A program made the translations under genes and the position numbers. A DNA stretch of 64,000 nt from the NCBI RefSeq assembly GCF_002197665.1, contig NZ_NBBJ01000001.1, positions 248,001 to 312,000 of the forward strand. Direction: 5' to 3'. Numbering within the stretch: position 1 is the first letter of the stretch; each line of letters opens with the position of its first letter. Source of the stretch: Sphingomonas mucosissima (GTDB lineage: Bacteria; Pseudomonadota; Alphaproteobacteria; Sphingomonadales; Sphingomonadaceae). A model generated the notes under the pieces. That model was not told where the DNA came from and did no database searches. It saw only the letters and a list, made by a program, of their open reading frames with translations. Of the stretch, positions 43,796 through 53,483 are shown piece after piece.

Positions 43796-45226
43796 TCAGG
43801 CGGCGTTTTCGCCGACGATGGTCTTCACTTCCATGAAGTCCGTCAGACCCCACTTGCCACCCTCGCGGCCATTGCCGGATGACTTGTAGCCGCCGAACGG
43901 CGTGGAGCCATTCGGGCCCCAGGAATTGATCGTCACCAGTCCAGCGCGCAGCTTGCCAGCGATCTTCGCCGCCTCGGCCGGATCGCCCGAGATCGTTGCG
44001 GAAAGGCCGTATTCGGTGTCGTTCGCCATTTCCACCGCCTGTTCGGTGTCCTCATAGGTGGTGATGGTGGCAACCGGGCCGAATGTCTCTTCGCGATAGA
44101 TGCGCATTTCCGGCGTCACGTCGGCGAGCACGGTCGGCTTGACGTAATAGCCGGCATTGCGCCCGTCCGGACGGCCGACGCCGCCGGTCACCAGGCGCGC
44201 GCCCTCGTCCAGCGCGGACTGGATGAGCATCTGGATTTTCTCGAACTGGGCCTTGTTGACGACCGGTCCGATGTGCGCACCCTGCTTCTCCGGGCTGTCG
44301 ACCTGCGTCGCTTCCATGATCGCCTTCACGACCTCTTCCGCTTCGTTCACCTGGCTCTTGTGGACGAGCAGGCGGGTCGGCGCGATGCAGCTCTGGCCGG
44401 TATTGGCGATGACGCCCGCCAGGGTCGGGGGCAGGACCTCGCCGAGCTTCGCGCCCTCGAGCACGACGTTGGGCGCCTTGCCGCCAAGCTCCTGGTGCAC
44501 GCGCTTCACGGTCGCGGCAGCCGCGGTCGCCACGGCGACGCCGGCGCGGGTGGAGCCGGTGAAGCTCACCATGTCGACGTCCTTGTGCGACGACAATGCC
44601 GCGCCCACCGTCGGCCCATCGCCATTGACGAGGTTGAAGACGCCCGCAGGCACGCCAGCTTCCTCGAGGATTTCCGCCAGGATCATCGCGTTGGTCGGCG
44701 CTTCCTCAGAGGGCTTCAGCACCATCGTATTGCCGGCGGCAAGCGCAGGGGCGACCTTGGCGCAGATCTGGTTCAGCGGCCAGTTCCACGGCGTGATCAT
44801 GGCAACAACGCCGATCGGCTCATGCACCACGCGCGCGCCCTTGCCGGCCTGTTCGGAGAAGCTGAATTCCTTCAGCGCGGCCAGCGTGCCCATGAAGTGG
44901 CCGAGGCCGGCCGGCGCCTGCGCCATGTTCGCGAACGAGATCGGCGCGCCCATTTCGCGGCTGGTGGCGGCGGCGAGATCGGGGATGCGCTTCTTGTAGA
45001 GCGCGATGATCCGCTCGAGCAGGGCGATGCGATCCTCGACGGAAGATTGCGACCAGGTCTTGAACGCCTTCTTGGCAGCAGCGACCGCCTTGTTGACGTC
45101 GGCTTCGCTGCCAAGCGTGATTTCGGTGGCCGCCTGCTCGGTCGAGGGGTCGATGACCTCGTGGCGCTTGCCACCCTCGCTGTCGACCCACGCGCCGTCG
45201 ATATAGTGCTTCAGATAGCTTTGCAT
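43796..45226 (-). CDS. NAD(P)-dependent aldehyde dehydrogenase
   Basis: The 476-residue enzyme carries the family motifs: 'MITPWNWPLNQICAKVAPAL' (Asn), 'VSFTGSTRAGVAVA' (NAD loop), the general base Glu in 'HQELGGKAPNVVLEG' and the nucleophilic Cys in 'NTGQSCIAPTRLLVH'. It oxidises an aldehyde to the carboxylic acid; the substrate cannot be assigned. A GGAGAGG site precedes the ATG at 45226. Its neighbour EthD protein might be related in function, but a terminator lies between. Confidence 0.94.
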   Translation of the reverse strand: MQSYLKHYIDGAWVDSEGGKRHEVIDPSTEQAATEITLGSEADVNKAVAAAKKAFKTWSQSSVEDRIALLERIIALYKKRIPDLAAATSREMGAPISFANMAQAPAGLGHFMGTLAALKEFSFSEQAGKGARVVHEPIGVVAMITPWNWPLNQICAKVAPALAAGNTMVLKPSEEAPTNAMILAEILEEAGVPAGVFNLVNGDGPTVGAALSSHKDVDMVSFTGSTRAGVAVATAAAATVKRVHQELGGKAPNVVLEGAKLGEVLPPTLAGVIANTGQSCIAPTRLLVHKSQVNEAEEVVKAIMEATQVDSPEKQGAHIGPVVNKAQFEKIQMLIQSALDEGARLVTGGVGRPDGRNAGYYVKPTVLADVTPEMRIYREETFGPVATITTYEDTEQAVEMANDTEYGLSATISGDPAEAAKIAGKLRAGLVTINSWGPNGSTPFGGYKSSGNGREGGKWGLTDFMEVKTIVGENAA

Positions 45227-45440
45227 TGTGCCTCTCCGCCTATTGGACGTGATGTTTCCCCGCGCTTGTGCGGCCCGATTAAGTCAGTTGCAACAGGAAA
45301 CGCGACACGGCGGAAGCGTGCCGCGACGGGACAAAGATGCGCGCTCGTAATCGCTGTGAGAGGCTGTGCGCGACATTGGGAGCGATTGAGACTTCCGCCC
45401 CGCCAGCCGCCGCGCCAGGAAGATGCGAAAGGATTTGCCC

Positions 45441-46376
45441 ATGCGTATCGCACCCGTCCTCTTCGCCCTGGCAATCACCGGGTCGGCCAGCGGCCAGGAG
45501 GCACGTGCCCCGTTCGTCGTCCAGGAAAGCGGGCAAGGCTTTGCGACGCTGGACGAGGCGTTGCAGGCGCACCGCGGGCAGGACTTCACCGTCTTGATCG
45601 CACCCGGCGTGTACCGCCAGTGCGCCGTGCAGCAGGCCGGCCGGGTCACGTTCAAGGCGGTGAGACCCGGCAGCGCCATTTTCGAAGGCGCGTGCGAGGA
45701 CAAGGCTGCCTTGGTGCTTCGCGGCGGTGGCTCGGTCGTGGACGGGCTGGTGTTTCGCGGTATCCGCGTGCCCGATGGCAACGGCGCTGGCATCCGCATC
45801 GAGATCGGCGACCTGGTGGTTCGCAATTCGATGTTCCTCGACAGCCAGGAAGGCATCTTGGGCGGCACGGATGAGGCAAGCAACATCACGGTCGATCGCT
45901 CCACCTTCTCCGGGCTTGGGCAATGCCACGAGACGGAGGATTGCGCGCACTCGATCTATCTCGCCAGCCGCGGCAGCGTGACGATCACCAACTCGCGTTT
46001 CGAGCGGGGGCGTGGCGGCCATTACGTGAAGCTGCGGGTCCCGCGCGTCCGGATCGCCGACAACAGCTTCGACGATTCGGCGGGTACGCGCACGAACTAC
46101 ATGATCGATCTGCCGGAGGGCGCCACTGGCGAGATCGCGCGCAACACGTTCGTGCAGGGCACACGCAAGGAGAATTGGGGCGGCATGATCGTGGTCGCTG
46201 CCGAGCAGCGGAAGTATCGCTCCGCCGGGCTGAGCGTGCACGACAATGTGGCGAGCCTCGCGCCCGGCCAGGAGAAAAGCCCCGCGTTCGTGGCGAATGT
46301 CAGCGGCGAAAGGCTGGCGCTGGGCGAAAACCGGCTCGGCGCAGGCGTGCGCGCCTATGAGGTGCGCCAGCCCTGA
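45441..46376 (+). CDS. Secreted right-handed parallel beta-helix protein
   Basis: The 311-residue product has a signal peptide ending 'GSASGQ' (start ATG 45441, with AAAGGA seven bases upstream). It then shows regularly spaced short strands ('VTFKAVRPGSAIF', 'VVDGLVFRGIRV', 'VVRNSMFLDSQEGI', 'ITVDRSTFSGLG', 'VTITNSRFERG', 'VRIADNSFDDS') characteristic of a pectate-lyase-like beta-helix. Such folds bind or cleave polysaccharides, but I see no clear catalytic residues. It may act on the cell's own EPS or on exogenous polymers. It stands between divergent and convergent neighbours as a single transcription unit. Confidence 0.75.
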   Translation: MRIAPVLFALAITGSASGQEARAPFVVQESGQGFATLDEALQAHRGQDFTVLIAPGVYRQCAVQQAGRVTFKAVRPGSAIFEGACEDKAALVLRGGGSVVDGLVFRGIRVPDGNGAGIRIEIGDLVVRNSMFLDSQEGILGGTDEASNITVDRSTFSGLGQCHETEDCAHSIYLASRGSVTITNSRFERGRGGHYVKLRVPRVRIADNSFDDSAGTRTNYMIDLPEGATGEIARNTFVQGTRKENWGGMIVVAAEQRKYRSAGLSVHDNVASLAPGQEKSPAFVANVSGERLALGENRLGAGVRAYEVRQP

Positions 46377-46446
46377 AGAAGGGCGCGGGGCTGGCGCTTG
46401 GTGCCAGCCTGCCGCCGCCCCCCTCAAGCCGCAATCGGTGCCCGGA

Positions 46447-48114
46447 TCAGCGGCAGGTGCTGCCCGGCCCACCATCCAGATCGAGGCAGCGCCCGTCCAG
46501 ACCCTGCACCGGCAGGTTGATCGTCGCCGCGAGCGTCGGCACGATATCGACCGTCTCGACCGAGCGCGGCTGTTCGAAGCCCATCATGCCCTTGCGCCAG
46601 AACAGGATCGGCACGCGGCGATCATAGTCCCAAGGGCTGCCGTGCGTCGCGACATAGCCCGGACCGGGCTTGGCGATGCCGACGACCTGCGGCTTGAGCA
46701 TGAGCAGGATGTCGCCCGATCGCTCCGGATCGAAGGAGGCGCGCGCACGCTCCACCAGGGTCCACGTCTCGGGCGGGGCGGCCGGCACGGCAGCAGCCGC
46801 GATCTCTTCCCGCGTCAGCACGGCGGCGACCTGCGGGAACCCCCGCAGCCGCTTCACCGTTTCGGCGATTACTGCCGGCCGGCGCTTGGCCGGCACGGAA
46901 TCGGCGATGTAGATGTCGCCCTCCGAGCCCAGGAGAACAGGCCCGGCGATCCCCAGCTGCTTGCCGACGGCTTCCCCGATCGCCTTCACGGAAAGGTCGG
47001 CGGTTACGCGGCTCTCGCCCGGCATGGCGCGCTGCTGCTGCCGCTCGGTCATGTCGTGCCCGCCATGGTCGGCAGTCAGCACCACCTGATAGTCCAGGCC
47101 CCAAGAGTCGAGCACCGCAAAGAAGCCGCCGAGCGTCTTGTCGAGCTCGGCCATCTGCAGGCACATCTCGCCGCCGCCGGAGCCAAAGCCGTGGCCGATA
47201 TAATCGGTGGCCGAGGCGCCGATGGAGATGATGTCCGGCGCGTTGCCCTGGCCTAGCTTCATGTCCTGGATCAGGCCGGCCGCGATCGCGAAAACCGCCC
47301 CGTCAAGCGCCGGGGACGCGCGAAAGGCCCGCGTGTCGCCAGCGGCGCGGGCGAAGCGGCCGTCACCGATCGTCTGGTCACCCACCTTGATCGGCCGCAT
47401 CAACGGGCGACAGAAGCCCGGCACCGCAAGCGGCTCCTGCGGCTGCGCGATCAGCTTCGCCACCGCCTCGCGGCCGCGCTGCACCGCCGGCGGCACCGGC
47501 CGCCCCTCATAGGAAATGAAGTCCTTGCCGCCCCAGAACCAGACCTCGTCGATCTTGTGCCCGCCCATCATGATCGCCGCGCGATCCTTGCCGGCGACCG
47601 AAACGACGCGGCTTGCCGAATTGGCTGCCTTCATCATTTCGCCCAGCGTCGGCACTTTCAGGTGCAGGTCCGACGGCGTGTAGTTGCTGTGATCCGTGCC
47701 GGGGACCCGCTCGTCCTCGGCGCAATAGACTTCCTTGTCCGCGCGCGGCGCCTTCTGATTGATCCAGTTGTTGGCGACGATGCCGGTACGCCCCGGCCGC
47801 ATGCCGGTCAGGATCGTCGAGTGGCCCGGGCACGTCTCCGTGCTGGCGTGGCTTTGATAGCCCGACGGGAACACCGCCCCCTGCAGCAGCCGCGCAAAGC
47901 CGTCGGTGAAGCGGTTGCGATATTGCGCGAAAAGGTCGGCCGAGAACTGGTCGACGGAAATGGCGACGATCAGCTTGGGCGGCGTGCTTGGCATGGTGCC
48001 TTGCGCGGGCGGCGCCGGCTGCGCCGACTCGAGCGCAGCCTCCTGTGCGGCGGCGGTACCAGCGGTAAGCGGGAGCGCGATAGAGGCGAGCAGGGCGGCG
48101 AGCTGAGCTTTCAT
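46447..48114 (-). CDS. PafA-like periplasmic alkaline phosphatase
   Basis: The 555-residue enzyme has a signal peptide (ending 'TAAAQ') and an alkaline-phosphatase-superfamily core: 'AISVDQFSADLFAQYRNRF' (metal Asp), nucleophilic Thr in 'STETCPGHSTILTG' (about residue 90), 'IVANNWI' (Asn), the Lys-x-Arg pair in 'VAGKDRAAIMMGGH', and metal ligands in 'ASATDYIGHGFG' and 'LTADHGGHDM'. Thr in place of Ser, with the K/R pair, is typical of PafA and the Sphingomonas SPAP enzyme, which are broad phosphomonoesterases not inhibited by phosphate. It ends with 'GGPGSTCR'. It is divergent from the ScsB-like gene. Confidence 0.9.
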   Translation of the reverse strand: MKAQLAALLASIALPLTAGTAAAQEAALESAQPAPPAQGTMPSTPPKLIVAISVDQFSADLFAQYRNRFTDGFARLLQGAVFPSGYQSHASTETCPGHSTILTGMRPGRTGIVANNWINQKAPRADKEVYCAEDERVPGTDHSNYTPSDLHLKVPTLGEMMKAANSASRVVSVAGKDRAAIMMGGHKIDEVWFWGGKDFISYEGRPVPPAVQRGREAVAKLIAQPQEPLAVPGFCRPLMRPIKVGDQTIGDGRFARAAGDTRAFRASPALDGAVFAIAAGLIQDMKLGQGNAPDIISIGASATDYIGHGFGSGGGEMCLQMAELDKTLGGFFAVLDSWGLDYQVVLTADHGGHDMTERQQQRAMPGESRVTADLSVKAIGEAVGKQLGIAGPVLLGSEGDIYIADSVPAKRRPAVIAETVKRLRGFPQVAAVLTREEIAAAAVPAAPPETWTLVERARASFDPERSGDILLMLKPQVVGIAKPGPGYVATHGSPWDYDRRVPILFWRKGMMGFEQPRSVETVDIVPTLAATINLPVQGLDGRCLDLDGGPGSTCR

Positions 48115-48160
48115 GACGGACCTTGGTGCAAAGCGGGGGCAGGCGCGGTATGTCGGCGCC

Positions 48161-50191
48161 ATGGCGGCTAGGCAAGCATGGCTAACAGCGTTTCTTTTCA
48201 TGATCGTGGCGCTGTGCGTGCCCGGTGCCGGGGCGCAGACGCGCCACGTCGCGATCGATCTGGTGGCGGAAATCACCCGTCCCGCGGCCGGAAGCACCGT
48301 GACGCTGGCGTTCGATTCGCGGCCGGAGCCGGAATGGCACGGTTATTGGCAAAACCCGGGTGACGCGGGCGTCGAGACGCAGCTGAAATGGACGCTGCCG
48401 GACGGGATGCGTGCTGGCGCGCTTCGCTTTCCCGTGCCCGAGCGGCTGATCGTCGGCGGGCTGATGAACTATGTCTATGAGGCGCCGTTCGCGCAGCTCG
48501 TGGACGTGACGGTTCCGGCGGGGCTTGCGCCGGGCACGCGCCTGCCGATCACCGTGAAGACCGACTATCTCGTCTGCACCACGGAAATCTGCGTTCCCGA
48601 AACACAGACGCTCTCGACCGAACTCACCGTCGGAGACGGCGCGGTGGACGGCGCGACGCGCGCGCGCTTCGACGCATGGCGACAGAAGCTGCCCCGGCCG
48701 CTCGGCTCGAGGGCGACATGGCAGGCGGAGAACGGCCAGTTCCGGTTGGCCGTGCCATTCCCCGCCGCTGCTGATGTAGGGGATATCTATTTCTATCCGC
48801 TCGCCGGCGGCGCCGTTGATTATGCCGCGCCGCAAACCGCTGCGCGGGAGGGCGACCGGATCGTCCTGACCACCAAGGCGCCGACCAGCCCCGCGGCGGG
48901 CGAGATCGAAGGCGTGCTTGCCGTTGGAAAGGGGCAGGGGTTCCTGCTCTCCGCGGCCCCCGGGGCAGTCGCGGCGGTGGCCCCCGGCGGAGAGGGCTTC
49001 GCCTGGGGCGGCGCGTTGCTCGCGTTCGCCGGTGCGTTGCTCGGCGGCCTCCTGCTGAACGTCATGCCGTGCGTGTTTCCTATCCTCAGCCTGAAGGCGC
49101 TCGGGCTGGCACGATCCGGCGAGACGGAAGGCGCGGCCCGCCGCGAGGCGCTGGCCTATACCGCTGGGGTCGTGCTGGTGTGTTTGGCGCTGGGCGGATT
49201 GCTGCTAGCCCTGCGCGCGGGCGGCGCCACGGTCGGGTGGGCGTTCCAGCTTCAGGATCCGCGCGTCATCGCGGTGCTGCTGTTGCTGGTGATGGGCATC
49301 GCGCTCAACCTCGCCGGGCTGTTCGAACTGCCGACCCCGCGGTTCGCCAGCTATTCCGGCGCTGGTGGCGCCTTTGCCACGGGTGCCTTGGCTGCCTTTG
49401 TGGCGACCCCTTGTACCGGCCCGTTCATGGGCGCGGCTCTTGGCGCGGCGCTGGTGCTGCCGCCGCTCGCGGCGTTGCTGGTATTCGGCGGGCTCGGGCT
49501 GGGCATCGCGCTGCCCTTCCTCGCGATCGGCTTTGTGCCCGCGCTGCGCCGTCGCTTGCCCCGGCCGGGCGCGTGGATGGACAGGCTCCGCCGGATCCTG
49601 TCCGTGCCGATGTTCCTGACCGCGCTGGCGCTTGCCTGGGTGTTGGGGCGCCAGGCCGGGGTGGATGGCATGACGGTCGGCCTTGCGGCCACGTTGCTGG
49701 CCGGGTTCGGCCTGTGGTGGACCGGGCGTCGCCAGCATGCCGGGCGCGAGCGGGCGTGGTGGCCGGCGGCGCCGGCTCTTGCACTGGCGCTGGTAGCGGC
49801 CGTGCTCGTCCGCCCGCAAGCACCCGCCGCCGCGGCAACGATCGGGCTGGCGGGAACAGAACCGTTCAGCGAGCAGCGGCTGGCCGCGCTGCGTGCCGAG
49901 GGCCGGCCGGTGTTCGCCTATTTCACCGCCGATTGGTGCCTGACGTGCAAGGTCAACGAAAAGGCTGCGATCGAAACCGAGGCTACCCGGCAGGCATTCG
50001 CCGATCGCAACGTCGCGGTGCTGGTGGGCGACTGGACCGATGGCGACCCATTGCTCGGCCGATTTATCGAGGCGCACAACCGAGCCGGGGTGCCGCTGTA
50101 TCTCTGGTATCCAAAGGGTGCCGATCGCCCAAAGGTCTTGCCGCAATTGCTGACCAGCGGCATGCTCGCGTCCCTGCCGGAGGGGGCATGA
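48161..50191 (+). CDS. ScsB/DsbD-like membrane thiol-disulfide reductase
   Basis: The 676-residue protein has a signal peptide ending 'GAGAQ', a periplasmic beta domain with the Cys pair in 'LVCTTEICVPE', a membrane domain with paired Cys-Pro motifs ('VMPCVFPILSLKAL' and 'VATPCTGPFMGAAL') and a C-terminal thioredoxin domain ('AYFTADWCLTCKVNEKAA', motif C-L-T-C). It carries electrons from cytoplasmic thioredoxin to periplasmic substrates. The N-terminal domain is the ScsB rather than the classic DsbD type. It is coupled by 19 bases to the thioredoxin-fold gene, its probable client. Confidence 0.92.
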   Translation: MAARQAWLTAFLFMIVALCVPGAGAQTRHVAIDLVAEITRPAAGSTVTLAFDSRPEPEWHGYWQNPGDAGVETQLKWTLPDGMRAGALRFPVPERLIVGGLMNYVYEAPFAQLVDVTVPAGLAPGTRLPITVKTDYLVCTTEICVPETQTLSTELTVGDGAVDGATRARFDAWRQKLPRPLGSRATWQAENGQFRLAVPFPAAADVGDIYFYPLAGGAVDYAAPQTAAREGDRIVLTTKAPTSPAAGEIEGVLAVGKGQGFLLSAAPGAVAAVAPGGEGFAWGGALLAFAGALLGGLLLNVMPCVFPILSLKALGLARSGETEGAARREALAYTAGVVLVCLALGGLLLALRAGGATVGWAFQLQDPRVIAVLLLLVMGIALNLAGLFELPTPRFASYSGAGGAFATGALAAFVATPCTGPFMGAALGAALVLPPLAALLVFGGLGLGIALPFLAIGFVPALRRRLPRPGAWMDRLRRILSVPMFLTALALAWVLGRQAGVDGMTVGLAATLLAGFGLWWTGRRQHAGRERAWWPAAPALALALVAAVLVRPQAPAAAATIGLAGTEPFSEQRLAALRAEGRPVFAYFTADWCLTCKVNEKAAIETEATRQAFADRNVAVLVGDWTDGDPLLGRFIEAHNRAGVPLYLWYPKGADRPKVLPQLLTSGMLASLPEGA

Positions 50192-50210
50192 ACAACTAAG
50201 GAGAGCCAGG

Positions 50211-50813
50211 ATGCGTCTGCTTGTTCCGTTCGCCGTTGCCGCCTTGGCGGCAAGCCCTGCCGTCGCCGATCAGGTCACTGGCCAGCAGGCCGGCAACTTC
50301 CGGTTGATGGATGCCGATGGCCGCGCCGTGACGCTGGCGCAGTTCCGCGGCAAGCCGGTGGTGCTGGAGTGGAACAACCCCGGCTGCCCCTATGTGCAGA
50401 AGCATTATGACAGCGGCAACATGCAGGCCGCGCAGGCCAAGGCGCGCGCCATGGGCGCCGTGTGGCTGACGATCAACTCCGGCGCGCCGGGCAAGCAGGG
50501 CCATCTGACGGGCGCGCAGGCCAAGGCCTTTGTCGCTGACAAGAAAGCGCAGCCGACCGCCTATCTCCTTGATCCGCAAGGGCGCGTGGGCAAGGGCTAT
50601 GGCGCGAAGACCACGCCGCACCTGTACCTGATCGATGCCGCGGGCAAGCTCGTCTACCAGGGCGGCATCGATGACAAGCCGACCGCCGATCAGGCCGACA
50701 TCGCTGGCGCGCGCAACCATCTGCTCGCCGCGCTTGCCGAGGTGAAGGCCGGCAAGAAGGTGTCGGTGCCGGAATCGCGACCCTATGGCTGTTCGGTGAA
50801 ATACGCCGACTGA
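50211..50813 (+). CDS. Periplasmic peroxiredoxin-like thioredoxin-fold protein
   Basis: The 200-residue product has a signal peptide ('MRLLVPFAVAALAASPAVA') and an AhpC/redoxin fold. The active segment is 'VVLEWNNPGCPYVQKHYDSG', one Cys with a Pro-Tyr following, rather than CxxC. The cis-Pro region is 'AKTTPHLYLIDAAGKLVYQG', and a second Cys lies near the C-terminus ('YGCSVKY'), possibly a resolving Cys. It is probably a periplasmic thiol peroxidase or redoxin reduced by the ScsB-like protein encoded 19 bases upstream. Confidence 0.87.
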   Translation: MRLLVPFAVAALAASPAVADQVTGQQAGNFRLMDADGRAVTLAQFRGKPVVLEWNNPGCPYVQKHYDSGNMQAAQAKARAMGAVWLTINSGAPGKQGHLTGAQAKAFVADKKAQPTAYLLDPQGRVGKGYGAKTTPHLYLIDAAGKLVYQGGIDDKPTADQADIAGARNHLLAALAEVKAGKKVSVPESRPYGCSVKYAD

Positions 50814-50980
50814 ACCGCCCACGCCGCGCCGTCGCTGCTGGTGATCCAGGCGGCGGCAGGCGCGGCGATTTGCCCGCGCCGGAGGATCAGAAATCAACCT
50901 TGGGCGCGCTGCCGGCTTGTTCGGCGCAACAATCTGCAGCAGCATGCATCGGAAATGATCAATGGAGCGTTAAGCGGCTG

Positions 50981-52462
50981 ATGGGGACACGGGCATTCGA
51001 CGAGATCATGGGCGCTGACGGCGGAAGCCGTCCGGAACTCGCTAGCTTGGCCCAATGGCTCGCCGAAACGCCGCCCGACGAACTGCGCCGCCGCCAGGAA
51101 GCGGCGGAAAGCACGTTCCGGCAGCTCGGCATCACCTTTGCGGTTTACGGGGACAATGACGCAAGCGAGCGGATCATCCCGTTCGACATCGTGCCGCGCG
51201 TCTTCCTTGCCGACGAATGGGCGCGCCTTTCCGAAGGGCTGGTCCAGCGCGTGGACGCGATCAACGCGTTTCTGGACGATATCTATGGCGCGCAGGAGAT
51301 CCTGAAGGCGGGCGTGTTGCCCGAGGATCTGATCTTCCTGAACCCCCAGTTCCGGCCGGAAGTGGTCGGCATCCGGCCGCCGCATGGCGTGTGGGCGCAC
51401 ATCTGCGGCATCGATCTGGTGCGCACCGGGCCGGATCAGTTCTTCGTGCTCGAAGACAACGCCCGCACCCCGTCGGGCGTCAGCTACATGCTGGAAAACC
51501 GCGAGGCCATGGTGCGGCTGTGCCCCGAATTGTTCGGCCAGTTCCGCGTGGCGGCGGTGGACAGCTACCCCGATCGCCTGCTCGAGACGATGCGCTCCGT
51601 CAGCCCGCGCGGCTGCGGCCAGAACCCGACCTGCGTGGTGCTGACCCCTGGGCACTTCAATTCGGCCTATTACGAACACAGCTTCCTTGCCGATTCGATG
51701 GGCGTCGAGCTGGTGGAGGCCGCCGATCTCGTCGTGGATGACGACGTGGTCTACATGCGCACCATCGCCGGCCGCGTGAAGGTCGATGTCATTTATCGCC
51801 GCGTCGACGATGATTTCCTCGATCCGCTTGTCTTCCGTCCCGATTCGATGCTGGGCGTGCCGGGGCTGATCGCAGCTTACGCTGCCGGAAACGTCGCGAT
51901 CATCAATGCACCGGGCAATGGCATCGCCGATGACAAGGCGATCTACAGCTACATGCCGGAGATCGTGCGCTTCTATTCCGGCAAAGACGCCAAGCTGCCA
52001 AACGTGGAGACATGGCGCTGCCGTGAGCCGGAGGCGCTGCGCTACACGCTCGACAATCTGGAGCAGCTCGTCGTGAAGCTGGTCGATGGGTCGGGCGGTT
52101 ACGGGATGCTGGTCGGCCCCACCGCATCAAAGGACGAGATTGCGGCGTTCCGCGCGGTGCTGGAGGCCGAGCCGCACCGTTATATCGCCCAGCCGACGCT
52201 GGCGCTTTCCACCGTCCCCACCCTGGTCGAGGCCGGCGTTGCGCCACGGCACGTCGATTTCCGCCCCTTTGTGCTGAGCGGCGCCAAGGGCGTGCAGGTG
52301 GTGCCCGGCGGGCTGACCCGCGTGGCGCTGCGGGAAGGATCGCTGGTCGTGAATTCATCGCAAGGCGGCGGGACCAAGGACAGTTTCGTGCTGCTCGATG
52401 GCGGCAACAGGCAGACACAGACAATGGGTGAGAATGGGATGACGCAGGAGCAGAGCCTGTGA
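50981..52462 (+). CDS. Circularly permuted type 2 ATP-grasp protein
   Basis: The 493-residue protein contains the segments typical of this family: 'TFRQLGITFAVYGDNDASER', 'RIIPFDIVPRVFLADEWARL', 'LEDNARTPSGVSYMLENREA', 'VDVIYRRVDDDFLDP', 'KLVDGSGGYGMLVGP' and 'FRPFVLSG'. ATP-grasp enzymes form amide or peptide bonds via acyl phosphates; members of this class have been predicted to make small peptides or peptide tags. The ATG at 50981 is favoured because upstream residues look non-coding. It leads a three-gene unit with the alpha-E and transglutaminase-fold genes. Substrate unknown. Confidence 0.92.
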   Translation: MGTRAFDEIMGADGGSRPELASLAQWLAETPPDELRRRQEAAESTFRQLGITFAVYGDNDASERIIPFDIVPRVFLADEWARLSEGLVQRVDAINAFLDDIYGAQEILKAGVLPEDLIFLNPQFRPEVVGIRPPHGVWAHICGIDLVRTGPDQFFVLEDNARTPSGVSYMLENREAMVRLCPELFGQFRVAAVDSYPDRLLETMRSVSPRGCGQNPTCVVLTPGHFNSAYYEHSFLADSMGVELVEAADLVVDDDVVYMRTIAGRVKVDVIYRRVDDDFLDPLVFRPDSMLGVPGLIAAYAAGNVAIINAPGNGIADDKAIYSYMPEIVRFYSGKDAKLPNVETWRCREPEALRYTLDNLEQLVVKLVDGSGGYGMLVGPTASKDEIAAFRAVLEAEPHRYIAQPTLALSTVPTLVEAGVAPRHVDFRPFVLSGAKGVQVVPGGLTRVALREGSLVVNSSQGGGTKDSFVLLDGGNRQTQTMGENGMTQEQSL

Positions 52463-52547
52463 CGACATCCCCTACGTTCATGCATCGCACCGCGCGAGTT
52501 TGTAGCAGAACGGCCCAGCCTGACGCTTCTTTCGGCGGCGTCCGCCC

Positions 52548-53483
52548 ATGCTGAGCCGCACCGCGTCATCACTTTACTGGCTCGGCCGCTACATCGAGCG
52601 CGCCGATTTCATCGCTCGTCTCGTTGAGGCCACGATCCGCCTCGACGTCCTGTCCGCGCGTCCCGCCGGCGAGGCCGCCTGGCAGTCCGCGCTGCGGGTG
52701 ACGGATACGGACGCAGCGTTCAAGGCAACGGGCGCAAGCATGACGCGCGAGGCCGTGTCCCGTTTCCTCACCAGCGACACGTCGCACCCCGGCTCGATCG
52801 TTCGCAGCCTCGACATGGCGCGGATGAATGCGCGGGCGGTGCGCACGGCGCTGACCCGCGAATCCTGGTCAGCGATCAACAGCGCGTGGCTGGTGTTCGA
52901 CAAGCGCGTGAGCCCCGGCGATCCCGATCGCACGCTGGCGCTGGTCGATGCCGTGAAGCGGGAAACGCGCGGCTTCGAAGGCGCGCTTCACCGCATGCTG
53001 CGCAACCAGACGACCCTGTTCATTCGCCTGGGCCAAGCCACCGAGCGGGTGGACGACACGGCGCGGTTGCTTGACGTGAAATACCACTTGCTGTTGCCGG
53101 AGGGCGAGCAGGTGGGCGGCACGGTGGACCGCGACCAGTGGACCACGATCCTTCAGACGGTGTCGGCCGTCACCGCCTATCGCTGGCTGTACAATGACGG
53201 GCTGGTCCCGGCCAATGTTATCGATCTGTTGTTGTCACGAAGCGAGTTGCCCCGCAGCGTTGCCGGGGCGATCGAGGAGGTCACGGACGTGCTGACTCAC
53301 TTGGCGCGGCGCACCGGCACGAATGGCGAGGCCGATCGCATGGCGCGCAGCCGCCACGCGCGCGCCCTCAAAACACGGAGCAACGATGTGATCCTGTCGG
53401 GCCTGCACCAGCATCTTCAAGCCGTGATCGCCGAAAACGATCAACTTCACGCGGCCATCGCCCGCCAGTTCAAGTTCCACTGA
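52548..53483 (+). CDS. Alpha-E domain protein
   Basis: The 311-residue, almost wholly helical protein begins 'MLSRTASSLYWLGRYIERAD', the signature of the alpha-E family, and contains 'HRMLRNQTTLFIRLGQATER' and 'DTARLLDVKYHLLLP'. Alpha-E proteins nearly always accompany circularly permuted ATP-grasp proteins, as here, and are of unknown function; they may be a partner subunit or substrate scaffold. The gene starts 85 bases after the ATP-grasp stop and overlaps the next gene by one base (TGATG). Confidence 0.93.
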   Translation: MLSRTASSLYWLGRYIERADFIARLVEATIRLDVLSARPAGEAAWQSALRVTDTDAAFKATGASMTREAVSRFLTSDTSHPGSIVRSLDMARMNARAVRTALTRESWSAINSAWLVFDKRVSPGDPDRTLALVDAVKRETRGFEGALHRMLRNQTTLFIRLGQATERVDDTARLLDVKYHLLLPEGEQVGGTVDRDQWTTILQTVSAVTAYRWLYNDGLVPANVIDLLLSRSELPRSVAGAIEEVTDVLTHLARRTGTNGEADRMARSRHARALKTRSNDVILSGLHQHLQAVIAENDQLHAAIARQFKFH

